Positions 47,420 to 60,107 of a stretch of 64,000 nt of DNA are shown here, in pieces. The stretch's first letter is position 1. The number at the start of each line of letters is the position of its first letter. A program made the translations under genes and the position numbers. The notes beneath the pieces are model-generated. The model ran no database searches and was not told the origin of the DNA. It worked only from the letters and a program-made list of their open reading frames with translations. Source of the stretch: Enterococcus pallens ATCC BAA-351 (lineage in GTDB: Bacteria > Bacillota > Bacilli > Lactobacillales > Enterococcaceae); assembly GCF_000407485.1 (NCBI RefSeq), contig NZ_ASWD01000005.1:248001-312000 (forward strand), given 5' to 3'.

Positions 47420-47804
47420 ACTGGGCTGTTGGTGAAGCAAAATTAATTTTAATGCCTGGTTGATCTAAGGCAATTTCAGTCATCTCATAAATCATTCGTT
47501 CAACTAAGCGGAAAAGCGGCTTCACCATTTCATTTGCTTCCGCTTCATTCATATCAGATTGATTTCTGATTTGTCGATTGATTACATGGTTTACTTGAGA
47601 AACTGTTCCACTAACAATAAATGCATCGAATGGCAAAACAAACTCAAAGCGAACCCCCATGATACTGTTTTCTTTCGGATAATTTGGATCGGTTGACTCC
47701 AAAGGACTGAAATTAATTTGAATTTTTTGTTTAACTTCTTGATCCCGTGGCGGCAAACCATAATTGAAAGCTTCTACAAGCTCTTGATCACGTATTAGTT
47801 CCAT
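47418..47804 (-). CDS. DUF1149 family protein
   Basis: This 128-aa cytoplasmic protein has the DUF1149 pattern: a central FVLPFDAFIVSGTVSQVNHVINR and a terminal ERMIYEMTEIALDQPGIKINF. The family is largely restricted to Lactobacillales and has a SecB-like fold, but no established role. AAAGGGGG precedes the ATG. It lies downstream of the HAD gene and may be co-transcribed with it. Confidence 0.82.
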   Translation of the reverse strand: MELIRDQELVEAFNYGLPPRDQEVKQKIQINFSPLESTDPNYPKENSIMGVRFEFVLPFDAFIVSGTVSQVNHVINRQIRNQSDMNEAEANEMVKPLFRLVERMIYEMTEIALDQPGIKINFASPTAQ

Positions 47805-47834
47805 ATCGCACCCCCTTTAAAAGTATACCACAGA

Positions 47835-48449
47835 CTACATATGAAAAAGAGAAGGGATTTCCCTTAAATGAGTAATTACATATGTTGCGTCAACCGTTAT
47901 GTCTAGATGGTCTTGATCATAAAAGCAAGTTGCGACTTGAGCGTTTTTCCCAGCATTTATATCTAACTTTCGATCGCCAATCATTAGTGTTTCTCTTCGA
48001 TCCATTCCATACTTTTTAATGAATACATTTAAAGAAGTCGGATCTGGTTTACGCGGGTAGCCGGAATCACTGCCAATAATATCGGTAATTAATGTGTTTA
48101 ATGAGTCCCGTTTAAGCAGCTGACATGTTGCGTCGACTGTGCGATGAGTAAGAATAAAATGACTTCCCCCTCTTAACTTTAAACTTTTTAATGTTTCCTT
48201 TGTATCATTAAAAGGATAAGATTCCGTTAGAATTCGTTTTTCATAGTAGTGGAAAACTTGATTAAATGGAGTTTCCTCCAACTTTTGTTCGTGAATTAAA
48301 TAGCGGATTGATTCCTCCTTAATCGTCTTGTAAACTTCAGAACGATCAAGGTGAACTTGAAAATGTTCTAAGGCTTTCATTAGAGCATCCATCATAACTG
48401 GATATGTATCGTAAAGGGTTCCATCAAAGTCCCAAATAAAATTTTTCAT
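47835..48449 (-). CDS. HAD-IA family phosphatase (phosphoglycolate phosphatase-like)
   Basis: This 204-aa protein has motif I WDFDGTLYDTYP (nucleophile Asp8), a helical cap, motif II FILTHR, Lys in YPRKPDPTSL (motif III) and MIGDRKLDINAGKNA (motif IV). It hydrolyses a small phosphorylated compound; no specific substrate is evident. AAAGAGAAAAA precedes the start. It lies 34 bases after gpmA. Confidence 0.85.
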   Translation of the reverse strand: MKNFIWDFDGTLYDTYPVMMDALMKALEHFQVHLDRSEVYKTIKEESIRYLIHEQKLEETPFNQVFHYYEKRILTESYPFNDTKETLKSLKLRGGSHFILTHRTVDATCQLLKRDSLNTLITDIIGSDSGYPRKPDPTSLNVFIKKYGMDRRETLMIGDRKLDINAGKNAQVATCFYDQDHLDITVDATYVITHLREIPSLFHM

Positions 48450-48483
48450 AAGTTTTTCTCTTTCTTTACTTTACATAATGTAA

Positions 48484-49152
48484 TTATAATTCAGTTTTTG
48501 ATTTGATTGTAAAATCTGAGCCAAAGCAATACAAAATTGGTGTTGCGTTTGGTACCTTAATTCGATCTACCTGTTCTTCAGGAACTGCCTCCAAATATTG
48601 AATCAGCGCTCTCAAACTATTACCATGACCGCATACTAAAACGGTTTTACCTTCTTTTAAAAAAGGAACAATTTGATCTTGCCACAAGATCATTACCCTT
48701 CTTGAAGTCATGTTTAAACTTTCTCCCTTGGGTATCAAACGTGAATCTAAGCTATCGTATCTGCGATCAAATTGGTTGATTTTCACTAGCGGTGGAACTT
48801 CATTGAATCCACGCCGCCATTTTTTCACCTGTTCCTCGCCAAATTGTTGTGTCATTTTTGTTTTATTTCTTCCGACTAAAGCACCATAGTGTCGTTCATT
48901 TAGACGCCATGTCTTTATTTCAGGGACAAAGCTGGCATCAGCTTCTTCTAAAACTAATTGCGCCGTCTTAATTGAGCGCTTCAAGACAGATTCGAAGGCA
49001 ACATCGATACTCACACCAGCTTTTTTTATCCGTATGCCAGCTTCTCGTGCCTGCTGAGTGCCTTTATTCGTTAAATTGACATCTAGCCAGCCAGTCCAAT
49101 AATTAGCAAAATTCGCTTCACTTTCACCATGCCTAATCAATAATAATTTCAT
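48484..49152 (-). CDS. gpmA: 2,3-Bisphosphoglycerate-dependent phosphoglycerate mutase
   Basis: This 222-aa dPGM has the phospho-histidine motif LLIRHGESEAN (His8), GWLDVNLTNKG, RLNERHYGALVGRNK (catalytic Glu) and VCGHGNSLRAL. It interconverts 3- and 2-phosphoglycerate in glycolysis. The length is slightly under that of the E. coli enzyme and typical of lactic acid bacteria. A near-perfect GAGGAGGTGATC ribosome binding site suggests high expression. Confidence 0.9.
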   Translation of the reverse strand: MKLLLIRHGESEANFANYWTGWLDVNLTNKGTQQAREAGIRIKKAGVSIDVAFESVLKRSIKTAQLVLEEADASFVPEIKTWRLNERHYGALVGRNKTKMTQQFGEEQVKKWRRGFNEVPPLVKINQFDRRYDSLDSRLIPKGESLNMTSRRVMILWQDQIVPFLKEGKTVLVCGHGNSLRALIQYLEAVPEEQVDRIKVPNATPILYCFGSDFTIKSKTEL

Positions 49153-49177
49153 TGGATCACCTCCTCATTTAGAATAG

Positions 49178-49209
49178 CAGAAAAGGCCTAGTATCTAAAA
49201 CTAGACCTT
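49178..49209 (-). terminator. Terminator after the rlmD operon
   Basis: AAGGTCTAGT / ACTAGGCCTT (one G-U pair) with loop TTTAGAT and TTTTCTG tail. It overlaps the stop of the zinc-ribbon gene. Confidence 0.72.
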
Positions 49210-49614
49210 CTTTATAAATTGGGTATGACAATTTTTACAAGTGACCTTAATCTTGCCTTTTCCTCTTGGAGCACGCATTTTTTGCTTACAGGAAGGGCAA
49301 TTGAAGTAGCGGTACGTACGATCAATTTTAAACTCTCGTTTCTTGATTTTTTCTAAAAATCGCACGTACTTTTGATTTTCGTTACTTCTAGGATAAATTC
49401 GTTTAGAGAATAAACGATAGAAACTTATCCCTAACGCAATCCAACTCAGTAAGGTGCCAATTGAATAAGGTAGCCACCGACCAAGTAGAGAGAACACTAC
49501 AGCAATAATCAAAAGTGTTTTGTTCAAAGTATCAAAACGGCCATAACGTCCGCGCATAAATTGCGCATATTTTTGGTAAAACTTCAGTAATCGCTGCATC
49601 CAAATTCCTTGCAC
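49201..49614 (-). CDS. Zinc-ribbon protein with two membrane segments
   Basis: This protein of about 137 residues is not assigned to a named family. A basic N-terminus (KFYQKYAQFMRGRYGRFD) is followed by two hydrophobic stretches near residues 33-67 (LLIIAVVFSLLGRWL; IGTLLSWIALGISFY). The C-terminal cytoplasmic part holds a CPSCKQKMRAPRGKGKIKVTC-type zinc ribbon. AAGGAGG six bases before GTG 49614 favours that start; ATG 49599 with AAGGAA upstream is an alternative. It follows the small ORF at 49626-49757 and its ribosome binding site touches that stop codon. Confidence 0.75.
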   Translation of the reverse strand: MQGIWMQRLLKFYQKYAQFMRGRYGRFDTLNKTLLIIAVVFSLLGRWLPYSIGTLLSWIALGISFYRLFSKRIYPRSNENQKYVRFLEKIKKREFKIDRTYRYFNCPSCKQKMRAPRGKGKIKVTCKNCHTQFIKKV

Positions 49615-49625
49615 ATACATCCTCC

Positions 49626-49757
49626 TTACTTATTGTAAATCTTAGGTCCTTTACGCATATTTTTTCGATCATTTTTTGGCGCACCCATTTGTTTGGATCT
49701 ACCACCGCCCGCTTGTTTCTTTTTAATTAATTCCATCATTTTCTCTTTTGTATTCAT
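49626..49757 (-). CDS. 43-aa basic small protein between rlmD and the zinc-ribbon gene
   Basis: This short ORF begins two bases after the rlmD stop, with GGCGGTG five bases before the ATG. It ends TAAGGAGG, so its stop touches the ribosome binding site of the next gene. The product is highly basic: MNTKEKMMELIKKK, a Gly-rich turn (AGGGRSKQ), then MGAPKNDRKNMRKGPKIYNK. It has no membrane segment. The tight packing and codon-like composition argue for a real gene; the function is unknown, though RNA or ribosome binding would suit its charge. Confidence 0.75.
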   Translation of the reverse strand: MNTKEKMMELIKKKQAGGGRSKQMGAPKNDRKNMRKGPKIYNK

Positions 49758-49759
49758 TT

Positions 49760-51124
49760 TTACACCGCCTTTGATAATAGTACTACTGCTTCAATATGGT
49801 AAGTTTGTGGAAATAAATCTACGGGTTGGACCTTTTGTGCTTGGTAACCAAGTTCTCCGTATCGCTCTAAATCACGGGCCAGAGTAGCTGGGTTGCATGA
49901 AATGTAAATAATTCGATCAGGACTTAGCTCAGCAGATGCTTGAATAAATTCTTCTGCCAAACCTTTTCTAGGCGGATCAACAAAAACCACATCTGGTTGA
50001 ATCCCTAATTGTTCCCATTGCTTCATGACTTTTTCAGCTTTTCCAATTTGGTAGGTAACATTCTCAGCTCCATTAATTTTCGCATTGTATTGTGCATCCT
50101 CAATGGCTTGAGGAACAACTTCTACTCCATAAACATGCTTAACATTTTCTGCAAATGACAAACCGATTGTTCCAATTCCACAATATGCATCAATCACTAC
50201 ATCGTCAGCTTTTAGTTGTGCAAAATCAATCGCCGTTTGATAAAGCTTTTCAGCTTGTTTTGTATTCACCTGATAAAACGATTGAGGTGAAATACGATAG
50301 GTTTTTCCTAGCAGCTGATCTTCGATTGTTTCTTTGCCGGCTAATAGAATGTCTTCTTTCCCCATGATCACGTTGGTTTTTTCACTATTAACATTTTGTA
50401 TAACCGAAACAACTTCTGGCAACTCAGACTGAATCGCCTCAGCTATTCGATTCCCTTGGAAGAATTTTGCTGTTCTAGTGACTAGTATCACCATCATTTC
50501 ATGAGAGTAATGTCCACGGCGAATAATGATATGGCGCAAAAAACCTGTATTTTCTTCTTCATTATAAGGTTTGATTTTAAAGCGTTGCAAAATATCACGT
50601 ACAATTAAAATCGCTTTGTCGATTTCAGGATCTTGAATGAAATAATCTTCAATCGGCAGCAGTTCGTGCGAATTTTTGCGATAAAATCCTGTAGCCAATT
50701 GATCATTCATTTTTCTAACCGGAATTTGCGCTTTATTGCGGTAAGCATAAGGTTCTTCCATGCCAATTGTTGCAAATACTGGAATCTCTGGCATATGAGC
50801 AATTTTGTTCATCACACGCTTCACTTGTTCTTCTTTGAAAGCTAATTGATATTCATACTTCATATGACTAAGCGGTGCAATGCCACTTCTTAACAAATCC
50901 ATGTCCTTCACAGGAACACGGTCAATACTTTCATTTAAGCGCTGTAACACTTTTCCATAAGCAAATTTTTTACCCGTTTTTACAATTAAAATTTCTACTT
51001 CTTCATTGGGCAAGGCATTTTCAATAAATATTGGGAAACGGTCAATATGAGCTACCCCTAGTCCCTCATGGGTTAGATCATCAATCGTGACAGTGTAGGT
51101 TTGGTTCTTTTCAATAGTTTTCAT
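49760..51124 (-). CDS. rlmD: 23S rRNA (uracil-C5)-methyltransferase, RlmD/RlmCD type
   Basis: This 454-aa protein has an N-terminal TRAM domain (YTVTIDDLTHEGLGVAHIDRFPIFIENALPNE), a SAM-binding motif VIDAYCGIGTIGLSFA near residue 315, FVDPPRKGL near 391 and the catalytic Cys in IISCNPATLARDL-like IYISCNPATLARDL. The Fe-S cysteines of E. coli RlmD are replaced (RSGIAPLSHMKYEYQL), as in streptococcal RlmCD. It methylates U747 and/or U1939. AAGGAGGA precedes the ATG, with a good promoter at 51154-51182. Confidence 0.9.
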   Translation of the reverse strand: MKTIEKNQTYTVTIDDLTHEGLGVAHIDRFPIFIENALPNEEVEILIVKTGKKFAYGKVLQRLNESIDRVPVKDMDLLRSGIAPLSHMKYEYQLAFKEEQVKRVMNKIAHMPEIPVFATIGMEEPYAYRNKAQIPVRKMNDQLATGFYRKNSHELLPIEDYFIQDPEIDKAILIVRDILQRFKIKPYNEEENTGFLRHIIIRRGHYSHEMMVILVTRTAKFFQGNRIAEAIQSELPEVVSVIQNVNSEKTNVIMGKEDILLAGKETIEDQLLGKTYRISPQSFYQVNTKQAEKLYQTAIDFAQLKADDVVIDAYCGIGTIGLSFAENVKHVYGVEVVPQAIEDAQYNAKINGAENVTYQIGKAEKVMKQWEQLGIQPDVVFVDPPRKGLAEEFIQASAELSPDRIIYISCNPATLARDLERYGELGYQAQKVQPVDLFPQTYHIEAVVLLSKAV

Positions 51125-51153
51125 TATTTCCTCCTTAAGGAAGTGCTTTGCTT

Positions 51154-51182
51154 AGTTTAATGAATAAAACGTGAAAAAGCAA
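51154..51182 (-). promoter_or_regulatory. Promoter of the rlmD operon
   Basis: TTGCTT (51177-51182), 17 bp and TAAACT (51154-51159), directly after the dagK terminator. Confidence 0.6.
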
Positions 51183-51200
51183 CAGTTCTAGCGACAACTT

Positions 51201-51238
51201 AAAAAGGTATTTCCACTTTAAAAGCAGAAATACCCTTT
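51201..51238 (-). terminator. Terminator after dagK
   Basis: GGTATTTC / GAAATACC stem with a 13-base loop and TTTTT tail, three bases after the dagK stop. Confidence 0.78.
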
Positions 51239-51240
51239 TA

Positions 51241-52251
51241 CTATTCTTCTTCCTCGTGTTCTTCCAGCTTTTTGTACTCTTTAACGAGCTCTTCACCGGC
51301 TTCTTTTTCTTCCAATTCAATTCCTTGAATCGCATCATCTGAAATTTCATCGGTATTGGCATAAAACTCAATATGTTGATGCAAATTTTCAAAACGCATT
51401 GGGGCATCTCCACCGTATTCGCCATCTAAATTAATCATCATTCGCTTATTGGTGTCCAAGGTAGAGGCTTCCAAAAAATTAGTTTTAACATATAAAACTT
51501 TCGGATCGTTAACATGTTTACCACCATTTAACACCAAAGTAATTAGCCGAACAATTTCAAATAGATTAGCCGTTTTAACAACGATCAGTGAAAATTTGCC
51601 ATCATCCAGCATTGCATCTGGAGCAATTGTTTCAAAGCCGCCAATAGAATTGGTCAAACCTAAAAAGAACATGGAGGCATTGCCCTCGTACTCTCCACCT
51701 TCATATTTTAACCGCATCTTAATAGGCTTGATTCTTGGCAGCATTTCAGCCCCTTTAGCAAGGTAAGCTAAATAGCCGAAGATGCTTTTAAGCTCAGAAG
51801 GTACCTCATAAGTTAGCTCAGTCAAATAGCCGCCCGCAGCAATATTAATAAAGTAATTCTCACGTGCTTTACCGATATCCATTTTCACTGTTTGATGTTT
51901 TTGAATTACTTCAGCAGCTGCTTTTACATTACTTCTAGGTATTTTTAAAGCCCGGGCATAATCATTTGTAGTACCAGCAGGAATAATCGCCATTTTGGGT
52001 CGATTTTCTAAAGGAGCAATCCCATTTACCACTTCATTAATTGTTCCGTCTCCTCCAGCTGCTACAATCAGGTCAAAGCCAGCTTCGGCTGCTCGCTTAG
52101 CTTCATTTTTAGCACAATCCGGTTCAGGTGTCGTCGCAAAAGCACTGGTTTCATAGCCCGCTTTTTCAATAGCATCCAAAATATCTGCTAAATTATTGCG
52201 CATAATTTCTTTACCGGATACCGGATTGTAGATTAATCGTGCTTTTTTCAC
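51241..52251 (-). CDS. dagK: Diacylglycerol kinase (DagK/DgkB-type lipid kinase)
   Basis: This 336-aa soluble lipid kinase has RLIYNPVSGKEIM at the start, IVAAGGDGTINEVVNGIAPLENRP (nucleotide loop) and IIPAGTTNDYARALKIPR. A C-terminal acidic extension (ELVKEYKKLEEHEEEE) is longer than in the Bacillus enzyme. It recycles diacylglycerol from lipoteichoic acid synthesis to phosphatidate. Translation starts at GTG with AAGGAG about eight bases upstream. It follows gatB. Confidence 0.93.
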   Translation of the reverse strand: MKKARLIYNPVSGKEIMRNNLADILDAIEKAGYETSAFATTPEPDCAKNEAKRAAEAGFDLIVAAGGDGTINEVVNGIAPLENRPKMAIIPAGTTNDYARALKIPRSNVKAAAEVIQKHQTVKMDIGKARENYFINIAAGGYLTELTYEVPSELKSIFGYLAYLAKGAEMLPRIKPIKMRLKYEGGEYEGNASMFFLGLTNSIGGFETIAPDAMLDDGKFSLIVVKTANLFEIVRLITLVLNGGKHVNDPKVLYVKTNFLEASTLDTNKRMMINLDGEYGGDAPMRFENLHQHIEFYANTDEISDDAIQGIELEEKEAGEELVKEYKKLEEHEEEE

Positions 52252-52264
52252 AATAGGACTCCTT

Positions 52265-53695
52265 CTAGCGTTTCGCTAATTCCTCTTGCAATAACTTATT
52301 GACCACTCCTGGATTGGCCTTACCCTTAGTTGCTTTCATAATCTGTCCAACTAAGAATCCGACTGCACGATCTTTACCATTTTTGAAATCCTCTACTGAT
52401 TGCTGGTTGTTGTCCAACACTTCGTTGATCATTGGCAGCAATTGAGCAGGATCAGATAGTTGAACCAAGCCTTTCGCTTCAACTACTTCTTTGGCGCTTC
52501 CGCCGTTTTCAATAAGTTCGCGAAATACTTTTTTAGCGATTTTTGAACTGATAGTTCCATCGTTAATCAATTTGATCATGCCAGCTAAGTTTGATGGTGT
52601 TAATTTTGTTTCAGCTAATTCCAGTTTTTCACTATTCAAATAAGCGGATACTTCACCCATCAACCAGTTAGATGCTTGTTTTGCATCTGCACCTTCATTT
52701 AATGTGTTTTCAAAGAAGTCGGACATTTCACGGCTCAAGGTTAAAACCATTGAATCATACTCAGGCAAGCCTAGCTCGTTAACGTACCGCTCTCTTCTTG
52801 AGGCAGGCAACTCTGGTAATTCTGCTCGAACTTTTTCAATCCACTCATCGTCAATTACAAAGCGTGGAATATCTGGCTCAGGGAAGTAGCGATAATCACT
52901 AGAGCCTTCTTTCACCCGCATTAAGATTGTTTTATTGGTAGATTCATCATAGCGACGAGTTTCTTGTTGGATTGTACCTCCAGAAAGAAGAACTTTCGTT
53001 TGACGCTGAACTTCGTAAACTAAGCCCTTACGAACAAAGCTCATTGAGTTTAAATTTTTCAATTCTGTTTTTGTTCCAAATTCTTCTTGGCCATATGGAC
53101 GAAGAGAAATGTTAGCGTCACAACGCATGGAACCTTCTTCAAGTTTCACGTCACTTACATCAGTAAATTGAATAATTGAACGCAGCGCTTCTAAATAAGC
53201 ATATGCTTCATCTGGTGAGCGCATATCTGCTTCTGAAACAATTTCAATTAATGGTGTTCCTTGGCGGTTTAAATCAACATATGAATAGCCGCCAATACCG
53301 TGCATGTTTTTTCCAGCATCCTCTTCTAAATGGACACGTTCAATGCGAATAGTTTTCTTTTTCCCATTTACCTCAATTTCGATCCAACCATCATGTCCAA
53401 TTGGTTCATCAAATTGAGAAATTTGATAGGCTTTCGGATTATCTGGATAGAAGTAATTTTTGCGGTCAAAATGCATATTTTTTGAGATTTGACAGTTTAA
53501 TGCCAAAGCTGCTTTCATTCCAAACTCAACAGCTGCCTTATTCATTACAGGCAGTACACCAGGATATCCCCAGTCAATAATATTAGTGTTTGTATTCGGA
53601 TCAGCACCGAAATGAGCTGGTGCTGGTGAAAAGATTTTAGAGTTGGTTTTCAGCTCAACGTGGACCTCAAGTCCGATGACAGTTTCTAAATTCAT
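52265..53695 (-). CDS. gatB: Asp-tRNA(Asn)/Glu-tRNA(Gln) amidotransferase subunit B
   Basis: This 476-aa GatB has the kinase-like core ([53 protein letters not shown]). A helical YqeY-like tail ends [12 protein letters not shown]. It phosphorylates the misacylated tRNA and receives ammonia from GatA. Its start overlaps the gatA stop by one base. Confidence 0.96.
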   Translation of the reverse strand: MNLETVIGLEVHVELKTNSKIFSPAPAHFGADPNTNTNIIDWGYPGVLPVMNKAAVEFGMKAALALNCQISKNMHFDRKNYFYPDNPKAYQISQFDEPIGHDGWIEIEVNGKKKTIRIERVHLEEDAGKNMHGIGGYSYVDLNRQGTPLIEIVSEADMRSPDEAYAYLEALRSIIQFTDVSDVKLEEGSMRCDANISLRPYGQEEFGTKTELKNLNSMSFVRKGLVYEVQRQTKVLLSGGTIQQETRRYDESTNKTILMRVKEGSSDYRYFPEPDIPRFVIDDEWIEKVRAELPELPASRRERYVNELGLPEYDSMVLTLSREMSDFFENTLNEGADAKQASNWLMGEVSAYLNSEKLELAETKLTPSNLAGMIKLINDGTISSKIAKKVFRELIENGGSAKEVVEAKGLVQLSDPAQLLPMINEVLDNNQQSVEDFKNGKDRAVGFLVGQIMKATKGKANPGVVNKLLQEELAKR

Positions 53696-55164
53696 TACTT
53701 GTTCCCCCCTAAAATCACTGGTTTTAGCTTGTGATGATCGGTCGCTTGTTCAAAGGCATACGCTGCTTTGTACATAGTTGATTCATCAAAATGATTACCA
53801 ATTAACTGCAAACCGACTGGCAATCCCTCAGATAATCCGGCAGGTATAGACATTCCTGGCAAACCAGCTAAGTTTACTGGTATTGTTAAAATATCGCTTT
53901 GATACATCGTGATAGGATCATTGATATTTTCACCAATCCCGTAGGCAACAGTTGGTGATGTTGGTCCAATGATCAAATCGTAATCTGCAAAAACTTTTTG
54001 GAAATCTTGCATGATTAATGTTCGAACTTGTCCAGCCTTTTTGAAATACGCATCGTAGTACCCTGCCGAAAGTGAGAAGGTACCTAGCATGATTCGAAGT
54101 TTCACTTCATCACCGAAGCCTTCAGTACGAGTATTCACGTAAACATCTTCTAGACTTTGAACGTTTTCAGAACGGAAGCCATAACGAATACCATCGAAGC
54201 GTTGCAGGTTCGAACTTGCTTCTGAAGAGGCGATGATGTAATAAACTTGCACCCCATATTTTGAATGTGGCAAGCTGACTTCTTCTACTGTTGCTCCTAA
54301 TTCTTTAAATGTATCAACGGCTTTGAGAATAGCTTGTTTAACACCAGCATCAACGCCTTCCCCTAAATACTCTTTTGGTAAAGCGATTTTCATACCCTTA
54401 ATGTCGCCAGTTAAGTCTGCTGCGAAATCTGGAACTTTTACACCAGCAGAAGTTCCATCTTTTTCATCGTAACCACTGATAGCATTTAGTGCCAAAGCGT
54501 TGTCTGTCACAGTACGGGTAAATGGCCCAATTTGATCCAGTGATGATGCAAAAGCGATTAGGCCAAAACGTGATACACGGCCGTAAGTCGGTTTCATTCC
54601 TACAACGCCATTGAAGGCTGCTGGTTGTCGAATACTTCCGCCAGTATCACTTCCCAAAGAGACGGGAACTTGCCCAGCTGCAACGGCTGCAGCCGAACCA
54701 CCAGAAGAACCTCCAGGAACTTTTGTTTGATCCCAAGCGTTCTTGGTTTTCTTAAAATAAGAAGTCTCTGTTGAGCCCCCCATTGCAAATTCATCCATGT
54801 TTAGCTTGCCAACAGTAACCATATCTGAGCTATAAACTTTTTCCATTACCGAAGCATCATAAATCGGATTGAAGTTAGATAAAATTTTTGAAGCTGCAGT
54901 TGTTAGCAAACCCTTTGTCACAATGTTGTCTTTGATTCCAATTGGAATACCTGCTAAAGGATTTGATTCAGTAATGCCTTTTTCATCAATTGCTTTAGCT
55001 GTAGTCAACGCATTTTCTTCATTTAAAGTAATAAAAGCTTCCATTTGTGCTTCAGTTTCACTGATTCTTTTGAAAGTGTCTTTAGCTAAATCGGTCGCTG
55101 TGATTTCTTTAGATACAAGCAGGCTGTGTAGTTCTTCAATAGTTTTATCGTATAATTTTTCCAT
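53695..55164 (-). CDS. gatA: Asp-tRNA(Asn)/Glu-tRNA(Gln) amidotransferase subunit A
   Basis: This 489-aa amidase has the Ser-cis-Ser-Lys set: [14 protein letters not shown] near residue 74 (Lys), [38 protein letters not shown] near 150-185. It releases ammonia from glutamine for the indirect Gln-tRNA/Asn-tRNA pathway. Its ATG overlaps the gatC stop in TAATG. Confidence 0.96.
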   Translation of the reverse strand: MEKLYDKTIEELHSLLVSKEITATDLAKDTFKRISETEAQMEAFITLNEENALTTAKAIDEKGITESNPLAGIPIGIKDNIVTKGLLTTAASKILSNFNPIYDASVMEKVYSSDMVTVGKLNMDEFAMGGSTETSYFKKTKNAWDQTKVPGGSSGGSAAAVAAGQVPVSLGSDTGGSIRQPAAFNGVVGMKPTYGRVSRFGLIAFASSLDQIGPFTRTVTDNALALNAISGYDEKDGTSAGVKVPDFAADLTGDIKGMKIALPKEYLGEGVDAGVKQAILKAVDTFKELGATVEEVSLPHSKYGVQVYYIIASSEASSNLQRFDGIRYGFRSENVQSLEDVYVNTRTEGFGDEVKLRIMLGTFSLSAGYYDAYFKKAGQVRTLIMQDFQKVFADYDLIIGPTSPTVAYGIGENINDPITMYQSDILTIPVNLAGLPGMSIPAGLSEGLPVGLQLIGNHFDESTMYKAAYAFEQATDHHKLKPVILGGNK

Positions 55165-55469
55165 TATGCACCAGCCTCTCCGTTATCAATAATTGCAGGA
55201 ACTTTAATGAAGCCATCTTCACTTTCAGGTACATTCTTCATTAATTCATCCCGTGACCATCCTTCAGTTGCTACATCTTCACGCATTACATTCACAGTAT
55301 CAATTACATTAGAAGTAAAAGGTACTCCTTCTGTATCTGCTTCACTTAATTGCTCTACCATATCGATGATTTTTCCAAGTTGATCGGTAAACCCGGTCAA
55401 TTCGTCATCAGAAAAAGAAAGTTTTGCAAGTTTCGCAACGTGCTTGACTTGTTCTTCACTGATTGCCAT
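55164..55469 (-). CDS. gatC: Asp-tRNA(Asn)/Glu-tRNA(Gln) amidotransferase subunit C
   Basis: This 101-aa GatC has [34 protein letters not shown] at the N-terminus and [17 protein letters not shown] downstream. It stabilises the GatAB complex. The start at 55469 ([10 protein letters not shown]) agrees with the family; TAGGGAT lies five bases upstream. A frame 11 codons longer has no ribosome binding site. Confidence 0.93.
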   Translation of the reverse strand: MAISEEQVKHVAKLAKLSFSDDELTGFTDQLGKIIDMVEQLSEADTEGVPFTSNVIDTVNVMREDVATEGWSRDELMKNVPESEDGFIKVPAIIDNGEAGA

Positions 55470-55536
55470 ATTATCCCTACTTTCTATCGACGATTTCGTC
55501 AATTTTCATCATTTTATCATATCTCTTTCAGAAATC

Positions 55537-55624
55537 ACTCGTTTTCAAAAAAAAATTCGAATCAGTATGCTTTTTGAACTGAGTAGTTTTTAGAGACGTA
55601 TGCTTTTTTATAATACTCGTTTTC
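55537..55624. repeat. Two short interleaved direct repeats upstream of gatC
   Basis: ACTCGTTTTC occurs at 55537-55546 and 55615-55624, and GTATGCTTTTT at 55565-55575 and 55598-55608. They lie in the 187-base gap between ligA and gatC, where no ligA terminator is obvious. Confidence 0.4.
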
Positions 55625-55656
55625 TATGAATTCCGTCAACAGCAGATTTATCTTTA

Positions 55657-59945
<4,289 letters not shown>

Positions 59946-59977
59946 GCAAAACTTCCTTTCTGTTTTCAATCCTATCA

Positions 59978-59983
59978 ATTATA
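59978..59983 (-). promoter_or_regulatory. Extended -10 of the pcrA promoter
   Basis: TGCTATAAT reads as an extended -10 on the minus strand. No convincing -35 is seen. Confidence 0.5.
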
Positions 59984-60049
59984 GCATTTCTTAAACATTC
60001 GTGATACTAGCAGCCTTTAAAAAAATGGTAAATTTTTTTGTTATTTTCC

Positions 60050-60078
60050 TTGTCTTCTTTTCAAATCAGCGCTACATT
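60050..60078 (+). promoter_or_regulatory. Promoter of the ClC transporter gene
   Basis: TTGTCT (60050-60055), 17 bp and TACATT (60073-60078), 30 bases before the start codon. Confidence 0.65.
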
Positions 60079-60107
60079 ATTTAAGTATGAGTAATGGAGG
60101 TTTTATT

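Noticed and set aside
51135-51425. 96-codon minus-strand frame overlapping the dagK 3' end
   Set aside because: It lies in another frame of dagK and crosses the dagK terminator and rlmD promoter; it is Lys-rich low-complexity coding only by chance.
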